64,000 nucleotides of DNA from Druceiella hillmani (Eukaryota > Arthropoda > Insecta > Lepidoptera > Hepialidae): positions 1,166,001 through 1,230,000 of the forward strand of contig JAYKKI010000088.1 of the NCBI GenBank assembly GCA_039881145.1, in the 5' to 3' direction. Under the pieces are notes generated by a model, which saw nothing but the letters and a program-made list of their open reading frames with translations, made no database searches and was not told the origin of the DNA. How positions within the stretch are numbered: position 1 is the first letter of the stretch; each line of letters starts with the position of its first letter. Below, piece by piece: positions 43,265 to 53,694 of this stretch. Both the position numbers and the translations under genes were made by a program.

Positions 43265-43690
43265 TATAAACAATAACTCAATATTTTACACGTAAAAGAA
43301 TTTGGATAGGTGTTTGCCAGACCCTTGTGAGTTGTTAAGGGTTAAAAAGCTTGTATAATTATGGAATGATTGCTTTTTTGCTCATATGTGCAGGTTGCAC
43401 TTTTTTATTGTAAATATGACTTGATGAAGCTTTGTCTTAATTATGATTGGCACAATATACATGGTTTGAATGTAAGGTGTAATTGTAGTTAATAAATTGA
43501 TTATCGTTTTGCATATTAATTCACTTGGCCTTGTCTTGTGGGCGGTACATCGAGTATTGCGTACTGTTTTATAGTACAGTAAACATAGTTGTATAGGAAT
43601 GCGACGAGCGCCTTTTATAACATAGTTGTCTATGCGCAGGTTAAAGGAAGTGTGGCCAGAGGTATTGTGTTGATTATTCAAGTGCTACTC
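43265..43690. other. Non-genic DNA, no gene seen
   Basis: A 99-codon minus frame (43382-43681) is open but has no motif and uses AT-driven codons. Confidence 0.35.
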
Positions 43691-43699
43691 AGCGGAAAA

Positions 43700-44190
43700 T
43701 TATTGTATAGTTGTATTTTGTGGAATTGTTGTGAGTTTAAAATTGTCGTCAATAGTTTGTGGAATTGTTTTGAGTTTAAAGTTGTTTTGAATAGTTTGTG
43801 GAATTGTCTCGAGTTTAAAATTGTTTTGAAAAGTTGTGCTTTCGGGAATTGGGTCGAGTTTAAAGTTGTCTTGAATAGTTTGTGGAATTGTCTCGAGTTT
43901 AAAGTTGTCTTAAATAGTTGTGCTTTGGAGAATTGTTTTGAGTTTAAAATTGTCTTGAATAGTTTGTGGAATTGTTTTGAGTTTAAAGTTGTCTCGAATA
44001 GTTGCGCTTTGGGGAATTGTTTCGAGTTTAAAGCTGTCGTGAATAGTTTGTGGAATTATCTCGAGTTTAAAGTTGTCTTGGATAGTTGTGCTTTGGGGAA
44101 TTTTTTCGAGTTTAAAGCTGTCGTGAATAGATTGTGAAATTGTCTCGAGTTTAAAGTTGTCTTATAGTTGTACTTTGCGAAATTGCTCCG
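43700..44190 (+). repeat. 39/45-bp in-frame minisatellite
   Basis: Two related units, 39 bp (encoding SLWNCLEFKVVLN) and 45 bp (encoding SCALGNCFEFKAVVN), alternate for about 11 units. Both lengths are multiples of three, so one frame is open from 43589 to 44137 (182 codons). The frame has no ATG. It is closed in the last unit by a single TGG-to-TGA change. The peptide alternates hydrophobic residues with conserved Trp-Asn-Cys and Glu-Phe-Lys, resembling no family I know. Either a decayed repetitive coding exon or a minisatellite that happens to keep phase. Confidence 0.85.
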
Positions 44191-44217
44191 ATCTTGAAGT
44201 GTACGTCGGGTATTTTT

Positions 44218-44850
44218 GAAGTGAAACTTCTTTGGGCGATTTCAAGGTCGAATTTCGTGCAACGTTTTCATGTCATGTGTCAAAAGCAAACTTTCAACAT
44301 TTTGTCTATTTATTTATCTATTTATGATTGCTTTATTACTAATTTTGTGTGCCTACATTCAAGACTAACAATAAATGTACTTAAATTGTTTATAAATCCG
44401 CAATGAATTCGCACATATAGTTGACGGAAATATAATTTACGACAGGAGCAATACATCTCGATTTATGTCAGCAGCATTTAGCCGTGTTCTGGTATAGGCA
44501 TTGTAGCTATTTTTTTAATTGACAGTTGTCTATGTAATTTTATATGAAGTTTTTAATAGATATTTACGTCCATTTGTGATGACATTTTATCAATTGTTAG
44601 TACAATCTATGGATTTAAACTTAATATATTCTCTCTCTCGCTCTCTGCCCTTTAGAGGTTTAGATCGCGAAAGAAGTTTCACTTCTGTCCCGTGTACTGA
44701 GTTGCGTGCAATTTTTTTTGATTTAAAAAAACTTTAGTGTTTTATTATGTTTAACATAATAAAACCGTAAGTTATAAAAAAGCCAATAACATAATGGTCA
44801 AAAACGTTTGAGTCAGATTGCGATGCTGGATATGAGAACCATATATGTTA
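44218..44850 (+). mobile_element. GAAGTGAAACTTC-ended element, copy B
   Basis: The ends are GAAGTGAAACTTCTTTGGGC (44218) and GATCGCGAAAGAAGTTTCAC + TTC (to 44685): inverted termini of about 20-25 bp built on a 13-bp near-palindrome. The homology shared with the inverted copy (49265-49880) continues past the right end to about 44850 (TTATGTTTAACATAATAAAA, GTTTGAGTCAGATTGCGATG). The interior shares TTTATTTATCTATTTATGAT with the element at 61268. Frames of 70 and 72 codons are not conserved in the inverted copy. Confidence 0.75.
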
Positions 44851-45535
44851 TTCTCATCTTCATCCTTTAAATACTAATCTTAAATTCTATAAATACCATA
44901 AGTCTTTTAGAATATTCCCCCTTTTTCTCTTTTTCTCTGCCCTTTTACCCCTTACTTTATACTTAGAAATCGAGGTTCAGATCGCTGAAGAATTTACAAG
45001 CTGGATTAAGCATTATTTCCTCAGAACACCCCTCAATTGGGAGTATTTCTACTCACAAATCTGAATGCCCCCTGTTGCATTCAGAACTTCCACTTGTCCA
45101 AGAATTGATATTGTGAAAACTTTGAACAGATCAATGGAAATGAAATAAGTTCTTCTCAGGAACGCTATTTGTTAAGTAGAAATACTTAAAAATCGATCGC
45201 AAGATTTGAATCAACAACATACAGAACGAGAAGTTAATTAAATCCGTTTAAAAATTGTGTAAAAATGGAGTTATAGTGTTAATACAAATTGTATTAAATC
45301 GTTTTGAGAACCACTGATATTTATATTTATGATTTATTAAAAAGGAAGGCAATAGGTACGTGTGCATATTTACAATGCGATGACAAAGAAAAAAAAACAT
45401 CGAGTGACTAATTAAGTTTATGTTGTTGACGTGTGGTTCTTTGTTTGTAATTAAGTGTAGATGGTTTTATACCTGTCGTGTTTAGATACGGTTTGACCAA
45501 GAAATTTGGTGTTTGTGGTAAAAATGTCAATCTTA
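44851..45535. other. Non-genic DNA, no gene seen
   Basis: No repeat structure recognised. Confidence 0.35.
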
Positions 45536-45539
45536 ACGA

Positions 45540-46038
45540 CTGCCGCCAACGCCTAATAAGTTTCGTTAAAATCGACATTCTTAGATTCTTATATACTCTC
45601 CTGAGACGTGAACAATGACAGAAAAAGGTAAACATAACATTTCTGTTTTTGGAAGAAAGATTTTAAGAAGTGTTTTTGGTGGTTTACAATTTAACAACAC
45701 CTGGAGAAGAAGAACTAACTCTGAACTTTACAAATTATTTAAAGAACCGGATGTGGTCAAATATATCGCAATTCAGAGAATAAATGGGCAGGGCACTTGA
45801 GCAGAATGGAAGATAGTCGGGCAACAAAAAAATCTCCTCAGTCAGATCATTGGGCTCTCGAAAAAGAGGAAGACCTAAACTTAGGTGGCTCGACTGCCTG
45901 GAAAAAGGCCTTAAAATGCTAAGTCTAACGAATTGGATGTCTCTGGCCAAGAATAGGAAAGCTTGGGAGTTGATTTTGCGGAAGGCAGGGGCCCATCCTG
46001 GGCTGCAAAACCATCGAAGAAGAAGAAAATCGTCATAA
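45540..46038 (+). pseudogene. Non-LTR retrotransposon RT C-terminus, frameshifted
   Basis: Reading across three frames: SPETWTMTEKGKHNISVFGR, KILRSVFGGLQF, TWRRRTNSELYKLFKEPDVV, KYIAIQRI; then, one frame on, KWAGHLSRMEDSRATKK; then, from 45850, GSRKRGRPKLRWLDCLEKGL, KMLSLTNWMSLAKNRKAWEL, ILRKAGAHPGL and a stop at 46036-46038. This is the familiar C-terminus of insect endonuclease-reverse transcriptases (ETWTLT, FERKILRRIFG, ELY-LYKEPDIV, RW-GH--RM-D-R, GRPK-RW-D, W--LA--R-AW). The two shifts lie near 45790 and 45845. It ends with the natural C-terminus, and the 5' part is absent, as is usual for truncated LINE copies. It is the best-preserved LINE relic in the window. Confidence 0.88.
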
Positions 46039-46415
46039 TGGCAGATAAGTATTTTGGGCTGCATATGGTATAAATGTAAACGTAAGGATTTAATTACATC
46101 AGACTGAAATGTAGTCTTAACAATCGTAATCAATATCAAAAAAGTCCAGTCTAAATGGGTCCAATAGTTTTCGAAATAAGAATTTTAGACTACCTTTTGT
46201 AAAAATCTAGTCTTCAGGATTGGTTATGTCTGGCATAAATAGAGATTTAACGATCGTGACCAATGTCAAATAAGTTATGTCAAAATCGATATAAGAGGCT
46301 TTAAGATATATTTGACAAAAGTTGTCTTAACCATAGGATATGACCATCTCTTCAACGCACAGTGGGCTTATTGGAGACCGGAAGCTTAGACGGATGTGAA
46401 GTTAACGAGGGACAG

Positions 46416-46509
46416 AAAAGTTAATCGTCTATTTCGCTCTCGATCGTTCTGTCTCTACTCATGCATGTACAAACAGAATGATAGAGAGCGAAAGAGACGA
46501 TTAACTTTT
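46416..46509. repeat. 37-bp stem hairpin
   Basis: The arms at 46416-46452 and 46473-46509 (AAAAGTTAATCGTCTATTTC... and ...AGAGACGATTAACTTTT) pair with four mismatches around a 20-nt loop. The arm sequence is related to AAAAGATAATCGTCTACTTT at 31738 and AAAAGATAATCGTCCGTTTT at 31928. The shared downstream text GAAGTGATAATAAGTATC / GTCGCTTTGGCT shows these belong to one dispersed family. Confidence 0.88.
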
Positions 46510-46899
46510 CCGTACGATTAAAAGAAAAAGTGACATAAAATATTTGAATTTCGAATTATTTGTATTTCATAAAGAGAAGTGATAATAAGTATCCCTTTAG
46601 CTATTCGCCCCGAACGTCGCTTTGGCTCCTATATCAGAGTGGGGTTTGTAGCTACATAGTCTTAACGATTGACAATATCAGACATAAATATAGTCAACAG
46701 TCGCGAGTAATAGCAAATGAGTTTCATCAAAATACTTCCAGTAGTCGCCGAGATAAGGGTTTCAAGCCATAGTTTGCAAGTGGACGGACGACTGCAAATC
46801 TAGTAAGATTTGGCAAAAATATATTTTTAGCGATCGCGAACAATGTCAAATAAGTTTCGTTAAAAATGATATAATAGTTAAGGATTACTTACAATACGG

Positions 46900-47265
46900 T
46901 AGTTAACTCTTTCTAAATTTTGATATTTTTCGTACAATATTGTGAAATATAAGTTAATTAAAAACCAGTCTTAAAAAAATTCAAGAATTGATTGAAAAAT
47001 AAGCCAGTTGTAGGCTTCGAAATTTGAAGGTACGGACAGAGTTGGGTATATCTCTGTCTCTTTTCCTGTCATAGAATATAATGTGCAATATTAAAAATGA
47101 CCTCACAATACCGTATTGCCGTCCTTCTCTAAAGGTTAAATTTAAACTTTTATAACTTGGTCAATTTTTAAGATTATTAAATAATTTTTTCACTCTTCAT
47201 CAGCTTGTACCTTGAAATTATGATTAATGAAATAAACAAATTTAGTCAAATACCTAATTAGCAGA
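46900..47265 (-). mobile_element. Inverted copy of the 42.8-kb MITE-like element
   Basis: The minus strand matches 42759-43141: GTATTTGACTAAATTTG at 47262 downward, GGTACAAGCTGATGAAGAG, GGACGGCAATACGG and CAAGGTAC...TTTTTAATTAACTTATATTT, ending GTTAACTACCG at 46902. The pair is 3.8 kb apart in opposite orientation. Confidence 0.85.
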
Positions 47266-47469
47266 AATTTAGTCTATATTTGGCCTAAATATAGTCTTGA
47301 TGATTCGCAACGAAGGTCAAAAAATTGTTTAATTCATTATTTTCCAAGATAAGCGTTTTAAATTAATTAGTTTATCTTTGGTAGAAATGTAGGTTTAACT
47401 ATCGCGACATATGCGATATAAGTTTCCTCAACCCTGTATCATGTTTCGTCAAAATCAAGTCGATTGTCT

Positions 47470-47765
47470 TCTAGATAGGTATATCAGAATGTCGTGAGGT
47501 GGATGACCTCAAGCGTTAATGCGATCTGTTCAACTGTATGTAACGACAGTGTGTGGTCCTTAAGTAACAGCCAATCCCAAGGACCACATATTCGTAGATG
47601 TGTTAAGTGCTGGTTAGGTGGTGACAGCTGTGTTACCAGTCTCAAATTGGTCTGGTAACAGACAGTGTACAGAGTTCGGCGTAGCGTTTTATCTGCTATA
47701 CAATCTTGTCCCGTCTGTTTGTAATTTTTTTTGACCCTGGAACAGACGGAAAAACAAATGGAATG
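47470..47765. other. Unassigned segment with two short stems
   Basis: TGTGGTCCTT (47552-47561) pairs with AAGGACCACA (47579-47588). Further on, TGTTACCAG pairs with CTGGTAACA (about 47630-47661). The stems are perfect (10 and 9 bp) and lie side by side. GC content is higher than in the surroundings. There is no other sign of an RNA gene. Confidence 0.45.
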
Positions 47766-47960
47766 TTAGAAAAAATATTGTGTTCACAGACTTTGAAATA
47801 ATCAGCCTTATGTTTATTCATCTTACTTTATGAGTAACGTAAATGGTACAGAATTATTAGCCGTTAAGCAGACGTTTGTGTGTTGTATCATTATGAAAAC
47901 TTTTTTACGTTGGTTTGGAAAGTCATGGTAAAGTAGAGTTAAAAAAGTTGAAGATTTTTT
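47766..47960 (+). repeat. Dispersed repeat shared with 28.0 kb
   Basis: CTTACTTTATGAGTAACGTA, AATTATTAG and GTGTTGTATCATTATGAAAA align with 28040-28120. The copies are diverged. Confidence 0.6.
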
Positions 47961-49264
47961 TCATCCTAAAACCCTTTAATGCCCATTCGTCACGTCACGT
48001 GAAAGACTTTATTAAAGTGTCATTTTATTTATGGTCATCAATTATTGTTCCTGGATTTGATTCAAACCATCATTGTTTATGGCCGACAATTATTTCCGGT
48101 ACATGTAGAGGAGGCGGTGTCCGAAAATAGTTGGAGTCATCATACGAATGAGACACGTGGTTGTCGTGATGATTGCTAAACGAGCTCAGGATGTTTTTAG
48201 GCACGGAGAGCAAGTCTTAACAGCAAGACAAATGTGTTTGCTTGCAAGACAATTCATACTTTTGATTACTTAGAAATTTATTTTTATGTAGTTATAAAGC
48301 TGTGTTTTGAGATAGCCGGGTCAACGGTCTTTAATATTTGTATCTTTAAGGGGTTTCTACCTTGTTGGTATGGTAATATAGCTATTTTTAGGACTTTTTA
48401 AAAAAATAAACCGATAATGGTAGAATAATTGAACTCTGGAATAGATGGAGGCTGGTTAGGTGAGTGGAGTTCCAAGTTTGGAAATATGGTGTGAAATAAA
48501 AAAATCTGTCATTTTTAAATTGTGCAAGTATGTTCGTATGTGTGCGTAAAATAAATAAGTGTAGCCAAAATGGAAACAACGTTTTGAAAAATAGTAAAAC
48601 CTCGAAGGTTTTCTAGAAAATATATTTTTTTTAACAATAAGAAATAATGACAGAAAAATTTCTAAAAACTTTATTAAGACGTGTAACAAATTTCATTACT
48701 CTGTATGTGTAATTAGTTCTAGTTTCTTTCGATATTTCTAAAAATCGCCAACGTTTTTTTATTAAATTTTATGTAACGACTGGCGGCGGCACTCTGCGAC
48801 TTCTTTTGCATGGAATTGTTATTAATTTAGACGCTTTGCTAAAAACGCGTTATAATTTTTAATTTCACTTTAAAACAGTTTAAAGTAAAACGATAAGACT
48901 CGAAGGAGAAAAAAATTAGGTAAAATCAGGTTTGTTTTCTTATCAGCGCCGGCGTGGAGTAAGTAACGTCCAAAATCATGCGCGTGGAGTAGTAACGTCA
49001 AAAATAAACGCGTTAAGTTGATGAAATTTGGTGAAACCAGGATATCTGGTGCCTATATTTCAGGACTGCTTATATTTCACGATTGCCTATATTATGGAAC
49101 TGATTTTTACAGTGTTTAGAAAATGGGATTCTCATAAATCTTAATTTCAAATCAAGATCGGGATCATACACAACACTATTGGTAAACCATTAGTTTTTTT
49201 TTTTAAATTCAAATTAACTTCACGTAGAACTTGTTATTGTTACATTATGTGAAATATGATTTGT
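47961..49264. other. Non-genic DNA with a short duplication
   Basis: CGCGTGGAGTAAGTAACGTC (48953) and CGCGTGGAGTAGTAACGTCA (48982) are adjacent copies of a ~28-bp unit. Frames of 71 (47915), 63 and 77 (48388-48689, minus) codons have no motif, and the first lacks an ATG. Confidence 0.45.
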
Positions 49265-49880
49265 CCCTTATTATATGGTTCGCATATCCAGCATCGCAAT
49301 CTGACTCAAACGTTTTCGACCATTATGTTATTGGCTTTTTTATAACTTACTGTTTTGTTATGTTAAACATAATAAAACACTAAAGTTTTTTAAATAAAAA
49401 AAAATTGCGTTCAACTCAGTACACGGGACAGAAGTGAAACTTCTTTGGTGATATAGACCTCGACTTGTAAGTATATAATCAGGGACAAAACGGAAGAGAG
49501 CAAGAGAGGGAATATACTAACTTAAAGTCCATAGATTGTATTAAAAATAAATAAAATGTCATTACAAATAACCGTATACATCTATTAAAATCTTCATATA
49601 AATTTACATAGATAATTGTCAATTAAAAAAAAATAGCCGCGATGCCAGTACTAGAACACGGCTAAACGCAGCTGAAGGAAGTCGGGATGTATTCCTCCTG
49701 TTATTAATTATATTTACGACGACTATAAATAAATTGAGTATAAATAAATTAAATTGATTTATAAATAAATTAAGTACATATGTTGTTAGTTTTGTAATGG
49801 ATGAATTACACACAATGAATTACAAACTTAATGATAAATCCATCATAAATAGATAAACAAGTCGACAAAATTTTGACATA
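49265..49880 (-). mobile_element. Inverted copy (B') of the GAAGTGAAACTTC element
   Basis: The minus strand matches 44280-44850: ATAAATAGATAAACAAGTCG complements the TTTATCTATTTATGATTG part, GAAGTGAAACTTC lies at 49431-49443, and GTTATGTTAAACATAATAAA and ATCGCAATCTGACTCAAACG lie at the far end. The pair is about 4.4 kb apart in opposite orientation. Confidence 0.85.
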
Positions 49881-51030
49881 CATAATGTACAAAACAGCTG
49901 ATGGCATTAGTGAGCGCCATTTTTGTTTGTTTATTTATAATTTTTGTCTTTTTCTATCGTGTCCATTTATCCTTCTCGGTTGTTAGCTAAAGTACCTATT
50001 TTCCGTCCTTTTTAAGATAGATAGATTCGTAACATTCAGATGTTACAACAAAACATTGCATTGTAAACGTCGTTTTAAATTTGATCTTGTCATTTTGCTC
50101 TCATAGCGCCCAAAGAAATACACTTCAAAAATCCTGAAATTAGGACCGGCTTATTAATTAAAAAAAAAGTTCTAAGGGCGCTATGCTGTATGTCATCTAT
50201 CCTGTGGTTGCACCTTCAGATGACAAAATTATCATCACGTTTGTACAGCATAACATATGATTAAGAAGCCACATATACTTTCGACGTCAAATAAAATAAG
50301 TCCAACAACAGAATTAGCTCTCTTGTTCATGATCTCATTTTGCAGCAGTCGTGAAAATATATTTTAAGCATTTATACTATGAATCCAGTCTATAAAAGTT
50401 TCCGCACGAAAATAAGTGTTACATCAAAAAATCTGATTTTCCCAGTATGCGTTTTCCTATATTTTTTTTAGTGAGTTCATTGATTTTGATGAGAAGTAAT
50501 TCTAGATGGAACTGTTCACTGAAACAGACAGAAGCTTTTACGAGTTTATATTTTCGTCGAGCGATATTGACTAAATAATCTCTTTAATACGAAGGTTTCT
50601 AGGCCAATTTTCAGAAAAATGCTAATAATGAAATTAACAAAAAATTTATTTTAATTTTTGAAAATACCTCTATATAATATTTGGACGTAAAAGACTATAT
50701 TTTTATTTACGGTCATTCCTGTTAACAGCTGATATTTTAGCGTTTATTAAAAAACGTGTCCTGTTGAAATTGATGTTGACGTAAATATCAGATTATATGT
50801 CGATATGATTAGGGATCAGAATAAGATTATCGAGTATATACTCGCATTTATTTGTACCGATACATCTCTAGATAAAAAGTTTGTGAAATCAAGAACATCG
50901 AACTTTTTTTGGATAGCTGTGCCAAGGTGATATTTTTACTCAAGAAGATATCTACCCCCGCTGGATGACGTATCTCTCTCGTTAATATCATCTTTCTCTC
51001 ATTCATATTCGGTTTTGTCGCAAAAAGTTG
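49881..51030. other. Non-genic DNA, no gene seen
   Basis: AACAGCTGATGGCATTAGTG then AGCGCCATTTTTGTTTGTTT (49895-49932) is the complement of the unit in the 61.4-kb array (one unit, inverted). Nothing else is recognised. Confidence 0.45.
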
Positions 51031-51297
51031 GCTTTTCGAATTTATCATCACTGTCAGAGGCAGCGCTATTTCCGTAGTTCGCTCCAGGACGCAGAGCGGG
51101 TTATTATTGAGACGGGATGCTGCGAAGGTGTATTTTGGTCCTCCTCGGCGGACCCACGCGGTTATGGGAGGGAATTGACTAATGATACAGTTGTAGCTCC
51201 GTATCGGGGTTTGTTGTTTTTAAGTTTCCGTTCCTTAAAGTTTCGATTCCGAACCTTTATTATCTATGTATATCGGTTCGAAAAAGCACGTCCGTGA
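51031..51297 (+). other. GC-richer open segment, unassigned
   Basis: An 89-codon frame (51028-51297) over a moderately GC-rich block (GTCAGAGGCAGCGCTATTTC, CTCCTCGGCGGACCCACGCG). The start is not an ATG. The peptide (including SSADPRGYGRELTNDTVVAP) matches nothing I know. It may be an exon or an old element. Confidence 0.2.
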
Positions 51298-51598
51298 AGG
51301 CGTTTCGAAAAACGCGTTCATGAATGTCAATTGTTTCAGTTACTTCAATGAAGTCGGTGGATGAGGATGTCGTTGCTGTTAGTTTTGTTTTAGAAGTTAT
51401 AATAATAGAAAAATTAATTTTTTGATTTGTTTTTATGTTAACTTTTATTTCTATTATTTTATTTTGCAAAGGGGCTCTTATTTTTCACGATATATATGCC
51501 AGTAACGATAAGAAATATTGGATAAATAAAAATAGTCTTGAGTAAAATAATTTAGTAACACCATTTTCTGTTTTTTTTTTAAAAAAACGTCCCGGTTT
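51298..51598. other. Non-genic DNA, no gene seen
   Basis: Two minus-strand frames (69 and 86 codons) show no motif. Confidence 0.35.
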
Positions 51599-51599
51599 T

Positions 51600-51760
51600 T
51601 CCCCTCACATCTTTCACCTAGCTTTTGTATGGTTCCGTAGCAAAAATGCCAAAACGGAACACTTATGCAAGCACTTCGGTGCCCGTTTGTTTGCGATTGG
51701 AGATTTTCTCGGGAACTGTCTGACGTAAAACTGTTCAATTTAGCGCAGAAATATAGTATG
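51600..51760 (+). repeat. Foldback-family fragment
   Basis: TATGGTTCCGTAGCAAAAAT then GCCAAAACGGAACACTTATG matches the GGTTCCGTA(G/C)C...AACGGAACCCTTAT start of the foldback family. Only about 100 bp are recognisable. Confidence 0.6.
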
Positions 51761-51879
51761 GTGGCTATATGATTATAATCAATTAAAATAAATTATTGAT
51801 AGTATAAAAAGTTAAATTTTGTTTCGGGGGGTTAATTTCAAAATTCATTTCAAAAATTCTAACGCGATTGATTGTTATA

Positions 51880-52160
51880 AACAATTTGATTGTTCATTTC
51901 TATAGAGCCGCTGAACCGCTGGTTTTTGGGAAAAATATTTCTCACAATGTAAGGAACAAGTTTTGTATGCGTACATACTTCCACTATGTGCAACGCTGTA
52001 GTCGTTTTTGGACACTGATTTTTCTTTTATGGACATCCAAATTTGAGAACAGCGCTGTATATAGTCGAAGTGGATAACTATTAACAATTTAAGTGGGAGT
52101 TGATGGGACGGAACATTAATTGTGCAAGTATACCTTACACTTGAGATACTTTTTCATCCC
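51880..52160 (-). repeat. Foldback-family end, partner of 19.4 kb
   Basis: CTCACAATGTAAGGAACAAG...GCTGTATATAGTCGAAGTGG...GGACGGAACATTAATTGTGC follows the same order as 19440-19660 and ends with the family's GGAAC...GTGCAAGTATACCTTACACTTGAG inverted-end text. It is non-coding. Overlapping 69- and 70-codon frames are incidental. Confidence 0.55.
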
Positions 52161-52464
52161 TGCGTTTTAAACGAGGTTATTTCTAGCTTAAAGATTTTAT
52201 TCGAATCTTGCTGTTTTAGGGTTCTCTAGCCGAATGGTTTGGCGTCACATTTTTTTCAGTTTAAGGCCGATTGTAATGAAGTTTTAAAGGAACCACTTCT
52301 CTTCCTTCGAACTTGATATTTAATGACTACTCCAATGTAAAATTATTTTAATCTGCTCGCAATTAATAAACTAGAGATTTGGACATGCAAGTTATTTATT
52401 TGTGGAAGATATACAACTCTTCCACAGTTAAATAGTGAAATTTCATCTATATATTATAACAAAA

Positions 52465-52870
52465 TTGTAACGGAGTAAATTCTGTGTATGAAAATATTTT
52501 AAAGAGTGATTGATTTAGCATAGAGGAATGATAATAGAAACCAAAAAACAAGTTTTTAGAATTTTCGTCTGTCCCTCTGTCTGTTATTTTGTTCTTTATT
52601 CACTCGAAACCTACTGGATGAACTTTGATGAAATTTTGTATGGTAATAGTGGATACTCGGGCAACATATAGAACTTTTTATATAACATATGAAAAAAAAC
52701 GCCGACTTGGTGAATGTTATGTATTGGTATCGCCAATGCCATCTATTAGCGTTTTTAGTTAACTTTATGCTCATAGAGTTCTGAGAGATACAAAATTAAA
52801 ATATACAAAAAATTCCTAATAAATTTTATTATTCTGAATTCCACGAGAACGAAGTCGCGGATCATATAAA
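52465..52870 (+). mobile_element. Lepidopteran dispersed element (ACGAAGTCGCGG tail)
   Basis: It begins GTAACGGAGTAAATTCTGTG, passes TTCGTCTGTCCCTCTGTCTG, GAAACCTACTGGATGAACTT and AATGCCATCTATTAGCG, and ends CCACGAGAACGAAGTCGCGG. This tail is a phrase I recall as common in lepidopteran genomes. The left part also occurs at 32850-32950. A related element runs the other way at 62270-62700. Confidence 0.65.
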
Positions 52871-52958
52871 TTATATATTATATTATTTATTTATTAAATT
52901 ATATATTATATTATTTATTTTTTTTTTAAATTATATATCATATTATTTATTTATGGGC
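52868..52958 (+). repeat. ~35-bp AT repeat, 3 copies
   Basis: AAATTATATATTATATTATT + TATTTATT is repeated three times with variable T-runs. Confidence 0.9.
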
Positions 52959-53285
52959 ATTATATAAATATTACAATTATTATACCTATGAATTTAAATA
53001 ACAATAAAAGGACAATAGGGTCTGATGTCGATATTTTTTGTAAAAATGTTATAAAACTGTTGAGTAGGTTTAAAGAAAACCTTATTATGAAAAAATTAAT
53101 GCATATAACAAACAATCAATTGAAACTTGTAAATAGGAAAAGTGTCAATTTTTCTGTTCATTAAATTGAAAAAGTTATTATGGATTTAGTTTCCACACAA
53201 AAAAATGAGAAAATTATATTGTGCAATATATAATTTAAACGCAATATTTAACAAGATCTAAAAATATTTAATAAACTCCCTTATA
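52959..53285. other. AT-rich DNA, no gene seen
   Basis: No feature recognised. Confidence 0.35.
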
Positions 53286-53289
53286 ATGA

Positions 53290-53490
53290 ATGCTAAATAA
53301 CTGGCCAGTGACGTCATAAGCCAGCGTGTTTTGTATGAGACGTTTTCGCGCGAATCGTAGTTCGTCAGTTTTTAAGTCGTTATAACTTTGTAATGAAAAG
53401 TCCTAGGTGCGATATATTTATATTAACCGTTTTTAATGTTATTACATATTCTATTCTAGTAATAAAAATATAGTCAAATACCCTTTTAAA
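53290..53490 (-). mobile_element. MITE-like element with GGTATTTGACTA end
   Basis: CCAGTGACGTCATAAGCCAG, GCGCGAATCGTAGTTCGTCA and GTTATAACTTTGTAATGAAA form a body I recall from other Lepidoptera. The far end, ATAGTCAAATACCC (53472), is the complement of GGGTATTTGACTAT, the terminus also seen at 42759. The two are probably members of one superfamily with different interiors. Confidence 0.55.
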
Positions 53491-53690
53491 TAAATTCAGT
53501 AATATTACAATACATAATGATATACTTTAATGGAGTTTATTTTCATTCTTCACAAACATATCACAGTCTGGTTCAACGGCGGTCAGGTTGTTGAGCAATT
53601 GTAAGCCATGAGAAAGTGGAGAGTTTCGATATAATTTGGTTAAAGATGGCTGTGTGGCAAAAACATGATGACTACGTAAGCAACGTACTA
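53491..53690. other. Non-genic DNA, no gene seen
   Basis: No feature recognised. Confidence 0.35.
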
Positions 53691-53694
53691 CGTA

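Larger units (their letters stand above)
46040..47470 (+). repeat. Degenerate ~100-170-bp repeat region after the LINE
   Basis: The motif CTTAACGATCGCGAACAATG + TCAAATAAGTTTCGT(T/C)AAAA, with a following AGTAGT(T/C)(T/G)(T/C)CGAGATAAG, recurs in diverged form near 46110, 46250, 46660, 46840, 47310 and 47400, with AAATCTAGTCTT-type linkers. A related phrase precedes the RT relic at 45530. The region looks like an old tandem expansion in the untranslated part of the neighbouring retroelement. It is interrupted by the hairpin element (46400-46625) and by the inverted MITE copy (46900-47265). Confidence 0.6.

Noticed and set aside
47915..48130. 71-codon frame
   Set aside because: Begins at TTG, has no motif, and begins inside a dispersed repeat shared with 28 kb.
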